Source: an uncultured Clostridia bacterium (GTDB lineage: Bacteria > Bacillota > Clostridia > Oscillospirales > Acutalibacteraceae). Taken from it: DNA of 64,000 nucleotides. Made by a program: the position numbers and the translations under genes. Below are positions 27,514 to 36,015 of this stretch, piece after piece (position 1 is the first letter of the stretch; each line of letters begins with the position of its first letter). Location of the stretch: positions 124,001 through 188,000 of the forward strand of contig CANQFC010000002.1 in the NCBI GenBank assembly GCA_947598155.1, written 5' to 3'. The notes under the pieces were generated by a model that saw nothing but the letters and a program-made list of their open reading frames with translations, was not told the DNA's origin and made no database searches.

Positions 27514-28938
27514 TTATTCCTTTCCGTTCCAGCAATATGTGCAAAGCTCGTCGGGGTCAAGCCCTATCGCATTGATGATACCCTCAAGGCTTTGGAACTC
27601 AAGAGAGGCTAAATGCAGTTTTTCACAGATATTCGCTCTTAGTTTCTTCCCTCTTTCGGTAGAGGCGTCTGCATACTCGTCAATATATTTAAGACCTTCT
27701 TCTCCCTCAAGCTCAACTATGACTCTCCTCGCGATAAGCTCCATTTCGCTTGTCGCTCTTGAAAAGTTAAGGTATTTACAGCCGTACATTATAGGAGGAC
27801 ACGCGGAACGCATATGAACGGTTTTTGCTCCGCTTTCATAGAGGAAATCAACCGTTTCTTTAAGCTGAGTGCCCCTTACGATAGAATCGTCGACAAAGAG
27901 AAGATTTTTCCCCACTATCAATTCCTTTACGGGAATCTGTTTCATTTTTGCAATTTTATTTCTCTCCGATTGATTGGTCGGCATAAAGCTCCTTGACCAG
28001 GTAGGAGTATATTTTATAAATGCTCTTGCAAACGGAATACCGCTTTGATTTGAGTAGCCTATCGCGTGCGGAGTGCCTGAATCGGGAACGCCGCCTACAT
28101 AGTCAATTCCGTCGCAAACGCCGGTTTTCATATCGGATTCAGCCATAATTTTGCCGTTGTCATAACGCATTTTTTCAACATTTACGCCCTCATAAGTAGA
28201 AGTGGGATAACCGTAATAGCTCCATAAAAACGCGCATATTTTCTTCTTTTTACCCGGTTCTTTTAGCTGATGTATTTCATCGGGCGTTATTTCGACAATC
28301 TCACCAGGCCCCAATTCCTTTAAAAACTCGTAGCCTAATTTTTCATAGGCAAAGGACTCAAACGAAACAGCATAACCATCGTCATTCCGCCCTATTTGTA
28401 TGGGCAGTCTGCCGAATTTATCCCTTGCCGCAATAATTGAACCTGTTTCTGTGAGCAAAAGTATTGACGCTGTTCCGTCAACCACTCTTTGAACAAATTC
28501 AATTCCGTCTTTAAAATTATCTCTAAGGCTTATAAGAGAGGCTATCAATTCATTTGAATTGACTTTACCGCCGGTCATCGCGTCAAAATGGCCGGAATCG
28601 TTTATAAGGTACTTTCCTATTAAATAGTCCGCATTGTTGACTATGCCGACCGTGCAGATTGCAAATGTCCCGAGTCTTGAACGGATAAGCAGGGGCTGAG
28701 GGTCAGTGTCGCTTATACAGCCGATTGCGGACGTACCTTTCATTTCATCAAAAATATGCTCAAATTTTGTGCGGAACGGCGCATTTTCTATATTATGTAT
28801 TTTCCGCTGTAAACCAATTTCTTTGTCGTATGCGGCAAGTCCGCCCCGGCGTGTACCTAAGTGCGAATGGTAATCAACGCCGAAAAAGACGTCTAACATA
28901 CAGTCGTTTTTTGAAACAATTCCAAAAAATCCACCCAT
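27514..28938 (-). CDS. purF: Amidophosphoribosyltransferase-like protein lacking the N-terminal nucleophile Cys
   Basis: PurF normally makes phosphoribosylamine from PRPP and glutamine. The phosphoribosyltransferase half is intact, with the PRPP loop [11 protein letters not shown] (about residues 348-358) and four cysteines (C235, C387, C466, C469) placed like the Fe-S ligands of Bacillus PurF. The glutaminase half begins [10 protein letters not shown] where the classical enzyme begins with the catalytic Cys (CGIFG), and the Arg, NG and Asp motifs are also altered (LGTRRGG, VGIVNN, VNSNE). The GGAGG ribosome binding site fixes the ATG, so no Cys is hidden upstream. It may use ammonia or a partner glutaminase, or be a distinct subfamily. 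Confidence 0.88.
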   Translation of the reverse strand: MGGFFGIVSKNDCMLDVFFGVDYHSHLGTRRGGLAAYDKEIGLQRKIHNIENAPFRTKFEHIFDEMKGTSAIGCISDTDPQPLLIRSRLGTFAICTVGIVNNADYLIGKYLINDSGHFDAMTGGKVNSNELIASLISLRDNFKDGIEFVQRVVDGTASILLLTETGSIIAARDKFGRLPIQIGRNDDGYAVSFESFAYEKLGYEFLKELGPGEIVEITPDEIHQLKEPGKKKKICAFLWSYYGYPTSTYEGVNVEKMRYDNGKIMAESDMKTGVCDGIDYVGGVPDSGTPHAIGYSNQSGIPFARAFIKYTPTWSRSFMPTNQSERNKIAKMKQIPVKELIVGKNLLFVDDSIVRGTQLKETVDFLYESGAKTVHMRSACPPIMYGCKYLNFSRATSEMELIARRVIVELEGEEGLKYIDEYADASTERGKKLRANICEKLHLASLEFQSLEGIINAIGLDPDELCTYCWNGKE

Positions 28939-28952
28939 TTATTTGCCTCCGA

Positions 28953-29663
28953 TTATTCGCCGAAAACTCTGCGCATCATTTCTTTGTACGCGTCTTCAAC
29001 TCCGCCCATATCTCTGCGGAAACGGTCTTTATCAAGCTTTTCGTTTGTTTTTGCATCCCAGAAACGGCAAGTATCGGGAGATATTTCATCTGCAAGAACA
29101 ATTTCGCCGTCGGATGTTTTGCCAAATTCCAGCTTAAAGTCAACCAGCTTTACGCCAAGACCTGCAAAATACTCCTTAAGTACGTCATTTACGGTAAACG
29201 CCATTGATGTAATCGTATCAATCTCGTCTTTTGTCGCTATTCCGAGCGCGAGAGCGTGGTAGGAGTTCATAAGCGGGTCGTGAAGGTCGTCGTTTTTATA
29301 GGAAAATTCAATAGTCGGCTCCGAAAAAACAATTCCCTCTTCTACGCCAAAGCGTTTGGCAAAAGAACCTGCGGAAATATTTCTGATTATAACCTCCAAA
29401 GGAACAATAGAAACTTTTTTTACAACAGTTTCATTGCTGTTAAGCTCCTCCACAAAATGTGTTTTAACGCCCTTTTTTTCAAGAATTTGCATAAGATAAT
29501 TTGACATACGGTTATTTATGGCGCCTTTGCCGGCGATAGTACCCTTCTTAAGCCCGTCAAGAGCAGTCGCGTCGTCCTTATAAGAAACAATTACCAAATC
29601 GGGATTTTCCGTCGCAAAAACTTTTTTTGCCTTTCCTTCGTAAAGCTGAACTGTCTTTTCCAT
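28953..29663 (-). CDS. purC: SAICAR synthase
   Basis: Phosphoribosylaminoimidazole-succinocarboxamide synthase, which joins CAIR and aspartate. The 236-residue protein has [20 protein letters not shown]-like [19 protein letters not shown]-like [15 protein letters not shown]-like [14 protein letters not shown], and [19 protein letters not shown] lies 9 bases before the ATG. It follows purE in the operon. Confidence 0.96.
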   Translation of the reverse strand: MEKTVQLYEGKAKKVFATENPDLVIVSYKDDATALDGLKKGTIAGKGAINNRMSNYLMQILEKKGVKTHFVEELNSNETVVKKVSIVPLEVIIRNISAGSFAKRFGVEEGIVFSEPTIEFSYKNDDLHDPLMNSYHALALGIATKDEIDTITSMAFTVNDVLKEYFAGLGVKLVDFKLEFGKTSDGEIVLADEISPDTCRFWDAKTNEKLDKDRFRRDMGGVEDAYKEMMRRVFGE

Positions 29664-29691
29664 AATCTTAAACTCCTTATAGTTTTTTATA

Positions 29692-30186
29692 TTATTTATT
29701 GAATTGAGCGCAGATTTTAGCGTCTTTTTCCAAAACTGATTTTTTATTATTTTCTCTCATATTAACAAGTTTTTCCGAAAGCTCGTCGTCTGAAAGCGCG
29801 AGAATCTGCGCCGCAAGTAATGCCGCGTTGGCGCCGCCGTTAATTGCGACAGTCGCAACGGGAATGCCTGACGGCATTTGAACTGTTGAAAGAAGAGCGT
29901 CCATTCCTTCAAGAACCGAGGATTTACACGGGATACCTATAACCGGTAAGGTTGTGTTTGCGGCAACAGCGCCTGCAAGGTGCGCCGCCATACCAGCCGC
30001 CGCTATTATTACTCCGTATCCGTTTTCTTTGGCGGATTTCGTAAATTCAGCCGTTTCTTCAGGCGTGCGGTGAGCAGAAAAAATATGAACCGTGTATTCA
30101 ATTCCAAGGGAATCGAGCATATCAACGCTCTTTTGAATAATAGGTAAATCGCTGTCGCTGCCCATAATGATTCCTACTTTTTTCAT
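29692..30186 (-). CDS. purE: N5-carboxyaminoimidazole ribonucleotide mutase
   Basis: Class I Pur[19 protein letters not shown], then [13 protein letters not shown] and [22 protein letters not shown]. The 164-residue protein starts at the ATG at 30186 with GGGAGG 7 bases upstream; longer in-frame starts would run through the riboswitch. First gene of the pur operon. Class I PurE normally uses N5-CAIR made by PurK, and no purK is in this window. Confidence 0.95.
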   Translation of the reverse strand: MKKVGIIMGSDSDLPIIQKSVDMLDSLGIEYTVHIFSAHRTPEETAEFTKSAKENGYGVIIAAAGMAAHLAGAVAANTTLPVIGIPCKSSVLEGMDALLSTVQMPSGIPVATVAINGGANAALLAAQILALSDDELSEKLVNMRENNKKSVLEKDAKICAQFNK

Positions 30187-30200
30187 ATAATAACCTCCCA

Positions 30201-30249
30201 ATAAAAATAAAAAAGACACACTTAACCCGTAAAGCAGGTCAAATGTGCC
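30201..30249 (-). terminator. ZTP riboswitch expression platform (intrinsic terminator)
   Basis: On the minus strand GGCACATTTGACC (30249-30237) can pair over 13 positions, with some G-U pairs, with GGTTAAGTGTGTC (30227-30215). A 9-base loop and a long T-rich tract follow. The 5' arm shares GGCAC with the conserved 3' end of the ZTP aptamer, so aptamer folding and terminator folding exclude each other. Confidence 0.85.
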
Positions 30250-30346
30250 CAGACGGACGGCCAAAGACATTTTCATAAAGTATAAATTCCTTGCTCCGCT
30301 GTGGTGCTCCACATAATTCCGTCAGTCGCAAAGAACCAACTCGCAT
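30245..30346 (-). ncRNA. ZTP (pfl) riboswitch aptamer
   Basis: The leader of the purE operon contains the hallmark elements of the pfl/ZTP riboswitch on the minus strand: GCGACTGACGG, a hairpin with GTGGAGCACCAC followed by AGCGGAGCAAGG, a variable linker, and the conserved 3' block CCGTCTGGGCAC. This RNA senses ZMP/ZTP, which accumulate when 10-formyl-tetrahydrofolate is short, and turns on purine and one-carbon genes. A strong promoter lies upstream and an intrinsic terminator overlaps its 3' end, the classical ON-switch layout. ZMP (AICAR) is the substrate of the transformylase encoded further down this operon. Confidence 0.87.
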
Positions 30347-30380
30347 AATGTCGGGGCAAGCCCCTTATTTAACATAAAAA

Positions 30381-30410
30381 ATTATATCATATATCAAAAG
30401 TATTAGTCAA
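30381..30410 (-). promoter_or_regulatory. Sigma-A promoter of the purine operon
   Basis: -35 TTGACT (30405-30410), 18-base spacer, -10 TATAAT (30381-30386) on the minus strand. A short GGGG-CTTG-CCCC hairpin (30353-30364) lies just after the predicted start near 30374, before the riboswitch. Confidence 0.82.
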
Positions 30411-30483
30411 GGATTTTAAACGTTTTAGAGTGTGTTTTCTTTGATAATTTTTGTTCGCATTTTACGGCGGTTTTTGTCTATTT

Positions 30484-30789
30484 TTATAGGATAAACGACA
30501 AAAGCAAAACTGTGATACAGCAACCCGAGGCGACAACAAACAAATTTCTTGTAAAAACGGCAAGCAAAACCCCGACTGCAAATGCCGCAATTCCGCCGGA
30601 TATGCTGTCCGTTGCGTAAATTATAGACGGAAAAGTCATTACGGTGAGAGTAACGTACGGAATGTAAAACAAAAAGGATTTTACAAATTTATTTGTAATA
30701 GGTTTGCGGATAACCGCCAATGGAAAAACTCTTATAAGATAACTTACAACCGCCATTACGAAAATGTAAGCGTATATGCTTTTACTCAT
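30484..30789 (-). CDS. azlD: AzlD-family subunit of a branched-chain amino acid exporter
   Basis: A 101-residue protein with about four membrane helices (IYAYIFVMAVVSYLIRVFPL, FYIPYVTLTVMTFPSIIY, GGIAAFAVGVLLAVF, LFVVASGCCITVLLLSF), typical of AzlD, the small partner of AzlC. AzlCD exports branched-chain amino acids and analogues in Bacillus; the substrate here is inferred. The ATG at 30789 overlaps the azlC end and has GGGGGAA about 8 bases upstream. Confidence 0.9.
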   Translation of the reverse strand: MSKSIYAYIFVMAVVSYLIRVFPLAVIRKPITNKFVKSFLFYIPYVTLTVMTFPSIIYATDSISGGIAAFAVGVLLAVFTRNLFVVASGCCITVLLLSFIL

Positions 30790-31522
30790 TGGCATCTTCC
30801 CCCTCTGCGCTGTCTTTAACCGGGAAAAGAAGAGCGGCGGCGCTTGAAATTATAAGCGTAAGAACAATTACCCTGACACTTTCCGAGGCGTTTGATATAA
30901 AAGGAATGTATTTTGAAAGATAGCTCAGCAGTAAACTTAAAATTACAACTCCGGATATTACCTTGTTTTTTCTGCACGGAGGAATTACAACTGCCAAAAA
31001 CATACCGTAAATTGCGACGCTTAAAGCGTTTACAAGCACTTGAGGCAAAATATTTCCGAAAACAATGCCGAGAACCGTTCCTAATGCCCACATCGGAATT
31101 GTCGTTAAAAATGCGCCGTACATATACATTGGCTCAAGCCAACCCGGATAGGCAATTCCTATTCCGAAAATTTCGTCGGTTATGTCAAAAGCTATCAGCA
31201 ATCGGTGAAAAAAAGGAGCGTTTGGCGAAAACTTTTGACTTAAAGCACAGCTCATTAAAAGATAGCGCGCGTTTGTGACAAGCATTACAGCCGCCAACGT
31301 AAAAAGCGATGTTCCTGCGGCGATTGAGGAAAGCCCTGCAACCTCGCCTGCCGACGCGTTGTTTAAAAGGCTCAGAAAAAAACCCTGTAATGCAGTAAGC
31401 CCAACGTTTCTTGCGGTTATGCCTATTGAAAACGAAACGGCAAAATAACCGAGTCCTATCGGAGCGCCGTCCCTCATACCTTTTATAAAAATTTTTCTGA
31501 TATTTTTGCGTTGATTGTCCAT
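30782..31522 (-). CDS. azlC: AzlC-family exporter subunit
   Basis: Large membrane subunit of an AzlCD exporter: 246 residues with FIKGMRDGAPIGLGYFAVSFSIG at the N-terminus, NNASAGEVAGLS and LVTNARYLLMSCALSQKF, both typical of AzlC, and about seven to eight membrane helices. GAGGCGGA precedes the ATG. It has its own promoter and is read with azlD. Confidence 0.93.
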   Translation of the reverse strand: MDNQRKNIRKIFIKGMRDGAPIGLGYFAVSFSIGITARNVGLTALQGFFLSLLNNASAGEVAGLSSIAAGTSLFTLAAVMLVTNARYLLMSCALSQKFSPNAPFFHRLLIAFDITDEIFGIGIAYPGWLEPMYMYGAFLTTIPMWALGTVLGIVFGNILPQVLVNALSVAIYGMFLAVVIPPCRKNKVISGVVILSLLLSYLSKYIPFISNASESVRVIVLTLIISSAAALLFPVKDSAEGEDANE

Positions 31523-31542
31523 TTATTCCGCCTCACAAAAAT

Positions 31543-31571
31543 ATTCTACTAAAAAAATCGACATTTGTAAA
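31543..31571 (-). promoter_or_regulatory. Sigma-A promoter of azlCD
   Basis: -35 TTTACA (31566-31571), 17-base spacer, -10 TAGAAT (31543-31548), minus strand, 21 bases before the azlC ATG. Confidence 0.68.
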
Positions 31572-31612
31572 CAAAAAAATCATATTATTAAAACATAGGA
31601 TGAGAAAAGCAA

Positions 31613-31634
31613 AAACCTCCCGTGCGGAAGGTTT
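31613..31634 (-). terminator. Terminator of the pyrimidine operon
   Basis: 9-bp stem (31613-31621 with 31626-31634) with a 4-base loop, followed on the minus strand by TTGCTTTTC. It lies 17 bases after the pyrI stop codon. Confidence 0.75.
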
Positions 31635-31650
31635 AGCTGTTAATGCCGAG

Positions 31651-32067
31651 CTATTTTGCTTTTGCCTCGCAGTAAATACAACGGTATTCCCCGTTTTTCT
31701 TATCGGAAAGCTTAAAAATCTGGTCAAGCTCCTGCTCGCAGGACGTTATACAGCGGGGATTTTTGCATTTTATAACATTTACAAGCGTTTCGGGCATATC
31801 TATGGAAAGCTTTTCCGTAAGAACGCTGTCTTTAATGATATTCACCGTCGCCCCTGGGTCAACATACCCGATAATATCGAGGTTTAACTCTATATCGGCG
31901 TCAATTTTTATAATATCTTTTTTTCCCATTTTTTTGCTCTGCACATTTTTTATAAGAGCAACAGACACGTCCAACTCTCCGAGCTTTAAAAGCTCATAAA
32001 GATTCATACCGTATCCGGCTTTAATATGGTCGATTACAACGCCGTTTTGAATGGAATCAATGTTCAT
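31651..32067 (-). CDS. pyrI: Aspartate carbamoyltransferase regulatory subunit
   Basis: Regulatory chain that binds nucleotides and links catalytic PyrB trimers. The 138-residue protein has the allosteric domain ([40 protein letters not shown]) and a C-terminal zinc domain with CKNPRC and CIYC supplying four Cys ligands. The ATG overlaps the pyrB stop as ATGA. Its presence predicts feedback control of PyrB by CTP, UTP or ATP. Confidence 0.95.
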   Translation of the reverse strand: MNIDSIQNGVVIDHIKAGYGMNLYELLKLGELDVSVALIKNVQSKKMGKKDIIKIDADIELNLDIIGYVDPGATVNIIKDSVLTEKLSIDMPETLVNVIKCKNPRCITSCEQELDQIFKLSDKKNGEYRCIYCEAKAK

Positions 32068-32987
32068 ATTGTACCCGCCTCCTTCAAAAGCTTGATAATA
32101 AGCGCCATACGCATATACTTGCCGTTGAGCACCTGTTTAAAATAACAAGCGCGCGGGTCGTCGTCTATCGCGGCGCTTATTTCGTTTACTCTCGGGAGCG
32201 GATGCATTATTGATAAGTCTGCCTTCGCGTTTTTTAGCTTGTCGGGCGTTAAAATGTAACTGTCCTTAAGCCTTAAATAATCCTCTTCGTTGAAAAATCT
32301 TTCACGCTGAACCCGCGTCATATAAAGTATATCAAGCTCAGGCATTGCGCTTTCAAGATCGGTCGTTTGAGTATAAGGAATATTTTTTGACTTAATCGAA
32401 TCAGCTTTAACGTAACTCGGAAGTTTTAACTCTTCGGGGGAAATCAGCACATATTTTATGCCGTTATACCTTGAAAGAGCATTGATAAGCGAATGTACCG
32501 TTCTGCCGAATTTAAGGTCGCCGCAAAGCCCGACCGTCAGGTTGTCAAATCCGCCTTTTTCACGGTAAATTGTCAGCAAATCGGCAAGTGTCTGTGTGGG
32601 GTGGCAATGTCCGCCGTCGCCTGCGTTTATAACGGGAATTGACGCCGCCTTTGCCGCAACATATGCCGCACCCTCTTTAGGGTGGCGCATTGCTATTATA
32701 TCGGTATAACAGCTCACTGTTTTTGCCGTGTCAGCTACGCTTTCACCTTTTGCGGCGGATGACGAGCCCGCGTCGGTCATCGAAATTACATGGCCGCCAA
32801 GCTCATACATTGCGGCCTCAAAGCTCATTCTTGTCCTCGTTGACGGTTCAAAAAAGAGCGTTGCAAGCTTTTTCCCGCGGCAGATTTCGGAATACTTATT
32901 CGGATTATTTATAATATCGACGGCGGTTTTTATAAGCTCGTCGAGTTCTTCCGTTGTAAGGTCAACTATATCAATGACGCTTCTCAT
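32064..32987 (-). CDS. pyrB: Aspartate carbamoyltransferase catalytic subunit
   Basis: Makes carbamoyl-aspartate. The 307-residue protein has the carbamoyl-phosphate motif [47 protein letters not shown] and [10 protein letters not shown]. The start overlaps the pyrE stop by ATGA and the stop overlaps pyrI. Confidence 0.97.
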   Translation of the reverse strand: MRSVIDIVDLTTEELDELIKTAVDIINNPNKYSEICRGKKLATLFFEPSTRTRMSFEAAMYELGGHVISMTDAGSSSAAKGESVADTAKTVSCYTDIIAMRHPKEGAAYVAAKAASIPVINAGDGGHCHPTQTLADLLTIYREKGGFDNLTVGLCGDLKFGRTVHSLINALSRYNGIKYVLISPEELKLPSYVKADSIKSKNIPYTQTTDLESAMPELDILYMTRVQRERFFNEEDYLRLKDSYILTPDKLKNAKADLSIMHPLPRVNEISAAIDDDPRACYFKQVLNGKYMRMALIIKLLKEAGTI

Positions 32988-33628
32988 TTTTGCGCTCCTA
33001 TCCAGCTTTCGTCAGACGGGTTGTTTCTGAAAGCAATCAATCGTTTAATATCTTCTTCCTTTATATAACCTTCCTGCGCCGCTACCTCTGCGATGCAGTC
33101 AAAATCGGTAAGCGAATAATTTTTTACATTTGCCTCTTTAAGCCTGTCTATGCCCTTTTGCATACCGTAAGTAAAAATCGAAACTATGCCGAGAACATCT
33201 GCCCCGGCCTCACGCAGAACATTTACTACTTCAATGACACTGCCGCCCGTTGAAATAAGGTCTTCGACTACTACTACCTTCTGGCCTTTTTCAAGCTTGC
33301 CCTCAATTTGATTTTTTCTGCCGTGGTCCTTTGCGCCCGAGCGAACGTAACCCATAGGCATATCAAGCAAATGCGCCGTAATTGCGGCATGCGCTATTCC
33401 TGCGGTAGATGTCCCCATAAGCACCTGCGCCTCCGGGTAATGTTCCTTTATAAGAGAGGCAAGCCCGTTTTCAACATCTGTTCTTACCTGCGGCGCAGTA
33501 AGCGTCAGCCTGTTGTCGCAGTAAACAGGGCTTTTAATTCCGCTTGCCCATGTAAAAGGCTCTTCAGGACGGAAAAAAACCGCCTTGATTTTGAGCAGGT
33601 CTTTTGCTATGAGATTTTTAAGTTCCAT
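32984..33628 (-). CDS. pyrE: Orotate phosphoribosyltransferase
   Basis: Adds PRPP to orotate. The 214-residue protein has [44 protein letters not shown] and the PRPP-binding [20 protein letters not shown] lies about 10 bases before the ATG. Confidence 0.97.
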   Translation of the reverse strand: MELKNLIAKDLLKIKAVFFRPEEPFTWASGIKSPVYCDNRLTLTAPQVRTDVENGLASLIKEHYPEAQVLMGTSTAGIAHAAITAHLLDMPMGYVRSGAKDHGRKNQIEGKLEKGQKVVVVEDLISTGGSVIEVVNVLREAGADVLGIVSIFTYGMQKGIDRLKEANVKNYSLTDFDCIAEVAAQEGYIKEEDIKRLIAFRNNPSDESWIGAQK

Positions 33629-33656
33629 AGTCTATTCTCTCCTTAAATTTTATATG

Positions 33657-34355
33657 TTAATCAATAAATTCTTCAACGCATCTGTTATATGCCGCCACCG
33701 GGTCGTCCGCCGCAGTTATGGGTCTGCCGACTACGATATAATCGGAACCAATTTCCTTAGCCTGGGCAGGGGTCATAACCCTTTTCTGGTCGCCCATATC
33801 TCCGTCCGCAAACCTTACTCCCGGGGTTACGGTGATAAAATCATCTCCGCAAACGTCGTGAACCTTTTTTGATTCGAGGGGCGAGCATACAACGCCGTCA
33901 AGCCCTGCTTTTTTGGCGTTTTGGGCATAGTGCATAACCACCTTGTCGATAGGCTCTTTTATAAGCAAATCGTTTTCCATTGCCTGCTGGTCGGTAGAGG
34001 TAAGCTGTGTTACGGCTATAAGCAAAGGTCTTGTGCCGTCCTCTCTTGTAAGGCCCTCAAGCGCCGCTTTCATCATAGCTATTGTGCCTCCGGCGTGAAG
34101 ATTGCATATATCAACGTCAAGTCTTGACAGCACGGCCATAGACTTTTTTACGGTATTGGGTATGTCGTGGAGCTTTAAATCAAGAAAAATCTTGTGTCCC
34201 CTTTTCTTTATCTCCCTTACAATATCGGGACCCTCGGAGTAGAAAAGCTCCATACCGATTTTAACAAAAGGTTTACGGTCGGTAAACAAATCCAAAAACT
34301 CATAAGTTTTCTGTGCACTCGAAAAATCGCAGGCAACAATTACGTCCTTGCCCAT
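33657..34355 (-). CDS. pyrF: Orotidine 5'-phosphate decarboxylase
   Basis: Converts OMP to UMP. The 232-residue protein has the catalytic segment FLDLKLHDIPNTV, the C-terminal VTPGVRF and DYIVVGRPITAADDP. The ATG overlaps the pyrD stop as TAATG. Confidence 0.97.
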   Translation of the reverse strand: MGKDVIVACDFSSAQKTYEFLDLFTDRKPFVKIGMELFYSEGPDIVREIKKRGHKIFLDLKLHDIPNTVKKSMAVLSRLDVDICNLHAGGTIAMMKAALEGLTREDGTRPLLIAVTQLTSTDQQAMENDLLIKEPIDKVVMHYAQNAKKAGLDGVVCSPLESKKVHDVCGDDFITVTPGVRFADGDMGDQKRVMTPAQAKEIGSDYIVVGRPITAADDPVAAYNRCVEEFID

Positions 34356-35266
34356 TATTTAACCACTCCTATTATATCTCTGATATTATTTATTTTATAT
34401 CTATCCAAAGCGTTTGGCAAATCATTTATTATATCCCGGCAGGCATAAGGGTTTATAAGGTTTGCGGCGCCTATCTCGACGGCCGTTGCGCCTGCCATCA
34501 TCATTTCTATTACATCGTCCGCGCAGGTAATTCCACCCATACCTACAACGGGGATATTTACCGCATTTGCAACCTGATAAACCATTCTGACAGCTATGGG
34601 AAATATCGCAGGTCCTGAAAATCCGCCCATTTTATTTTTAATTACGGGCGTTCTTGTTTTCAAATCAATTCTCATACCCATAAGAGTGTTTATAAGGCTT
34701 ATTGCGTCTGCGCCTGCCTGCTCGCAGGCCTTTGCTATTGAAACTATATCAGTTACATTGGGCGAGAGCTTAACTATAACGGGCTTTTTGGTTACGGCCT
34801 TGACGGCGCTTGTAACCTCTGCCGCCGCCGACGGCTGTGTGCCAAAGCTCATACCGCCCGAATGAACATTTGGACAGCTAACATTTACTTCTATAAAGCC
34901 TACCTGCTCCTGCTTGTCAAGAAGTTCGCAGGTATAGGCGTAATCGCTTACCGAAAAGCCGCTGACATTAGCCATTACAGGTTTGTGAAAGCACTTTTTA
35001 AGCTTGGGAAGTTCACGGCTGATAACTTCGTCAACACCGGGATTTTGAAGTCCCACGGAATTTATCATTCCAGCCGTACACTCCGCAATTCTCGGAGTCG
35101 GGTTGCCGAAACGAGGTTCTTTTGTAGTTCCTTTAAATGAAAAGGTGCCAAGGCAGTTAATATCGTAAAGCTCTGCAAATTCGTAACCGAAACCGAATGT
35201 TCCCGAGGCAGGTATTACGGGATTTTCAAGCTCTGTACCGCATAAGTTTACACTCAGTCTTCCCAT
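34355..35266 (-). CDS. pyrD: Dihydroorotate dehydrogenase, class 1B catalytic subunit
   Basis: FMN enzyme oxidising dihydroorotate to orotate. The 303-residue protein has PVIPASGTFGFGYE, NSVGLQNPG, VNVSCPNVHSGG with the class 1 catalytic Cys, and GMGGITCADDVIEMMMAGATAVEIG. The ATG at 35266 has GGAGG 7 bases upstream and lies inside the pyrK end. The adjacent pyrK makes it the NAD-dependent B class. Confidence 0.96.
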   Translation of the reverse strand: MGRLSVNLCGTELENPVIPASGTFGFGYEFAELYDINCLGTFSFKGTTKEPRFGNPTPRIAECTAGMINSVGLQNPGVDEVISRELPKLKKCFHKPVMANVSGFSVSDYAYTCELLDKQEQVGFIEVNVSCPNVHSGGMSFGTQPSAAAEVTSAVKAVTKKPVIVKLSPNVTDIVSIAKACEQAGADAISLINTLMGMRIDLKTRTPVIKNKMGGFSGPAIFPIAVRMVYQVANAVNIPVVGMGGITCADDVIEMMMAGATAVEIGAANLINPYACRDIINDLPNALDRYKINNIRDIIGVVK

Positions 35267-35988
35267 AATATTTCCTCCTTTTTCAAAACAGGGCCGTCCT
35301 TGCAAATTCTCTTATACCCCGTTACGGTTTTGCAGCTGCAACCCATACATGCGCCGAAACCACAGCCCATTCTTTCCTCAAAGCTAAACTGACCGGAGGT
35401 CTTACTGCGCTTATATACAGCCTTTAACATCGGTTCGGGACCGCAACAGTAAAAATACGAATAATTTTCGGGCATGGCGTCTGTGACAAAGCCCTTAATA
35501 CCGTAACTGCCGTCAACGGTAGTTACCTTGGTATCACAACCCAGAGCGGCAAATTCGTTTTCGTAGAAGACCTCCGATTTAGTATTAAACCCGAGAATTA
35601 CGGTGACCTTTTTGCCTGATTTTATAAGGCGTTTCGCAAGCAGATACATAGGCGGTACGCCCACTCCGCCGCCCAAAAGCAACGGGCTTTCGCCGCAAAG
35701 CTCCAAATCATAGCCGTTTCCGAGCCCCGTCAGCACATCTAAAACCGTGCCTGTGCTCATTTTGCTCATAGCCTCGGTACCCTTGCCGACTACCTTATAA
35801 ATTAAAGTAAGGGTATTGTCATCTAAATCGCAAACCGAAATCGGGCGCCTTAGATAAAAATTGTCTATTTTAATGTTTACGAACTGACCAGGCGAGGTAA
35901 TTTCGGATAAATCGCCCTCCAGCCTCATCTTAAATACATTTTCCGTAAGCGCGGTATTTTCTTTAACGGCAAGTAAAACCTGTTTCAT
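35254..35988 (-). CDS. pyrK: Dihydroorotate dehydrogenase electron-transfer subunit
   Basis: FAD and [2Fe-2S] protein that passes electrons from PyrD to NAD. The 244-residue protein has the FAD motif YLRRPISVCD, the NAD-binding GGGVGVPPMYLLAKRL, and the C-terminal cluster ligands in ERMGCGFGACMGCSCKT and RICKDGPV. A perfect GGAGGTG lies 6 bases before the ATG. Confidence 0.95.
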   Translation of the reverse strand: MKQVLLAVKENTALTENVFKMRLEGDLSEITSPGQFVNIKIDNFYLRRPISVCDLDDNTLTLIYKVVGKGTEAMSKMSTGTVLDVLTGLGNGYDLELCGESPLLLGGGVGVPPMYLLAKRLIKSGKKVTVILGFNTKSEVFYENEFAALGCDTKVTTVDGSYGIKGFVTDAMPENYSYFYCCGPEPMLKAVYKRSKTSGQFSFEERMGCGFGACMGCSCKTVTGYKRICKDGPVLKKEEILWED

Positions 35989-36015
35989 TATTCACCTCCG
36001 AAAACTCAGGAAAAG

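Noticed and set aside
27510-27560. N-terminal extension of purM into purF
   Set aside because: No family similarity and a proper start with AAAGGA exists at 27509.
30187-30312. In-frame N-terminal extension of purE
   Set aside because: It would translate the riboswitch aptamer and terminator; the ATG at 30186 has GGGAGG and matches PurE.
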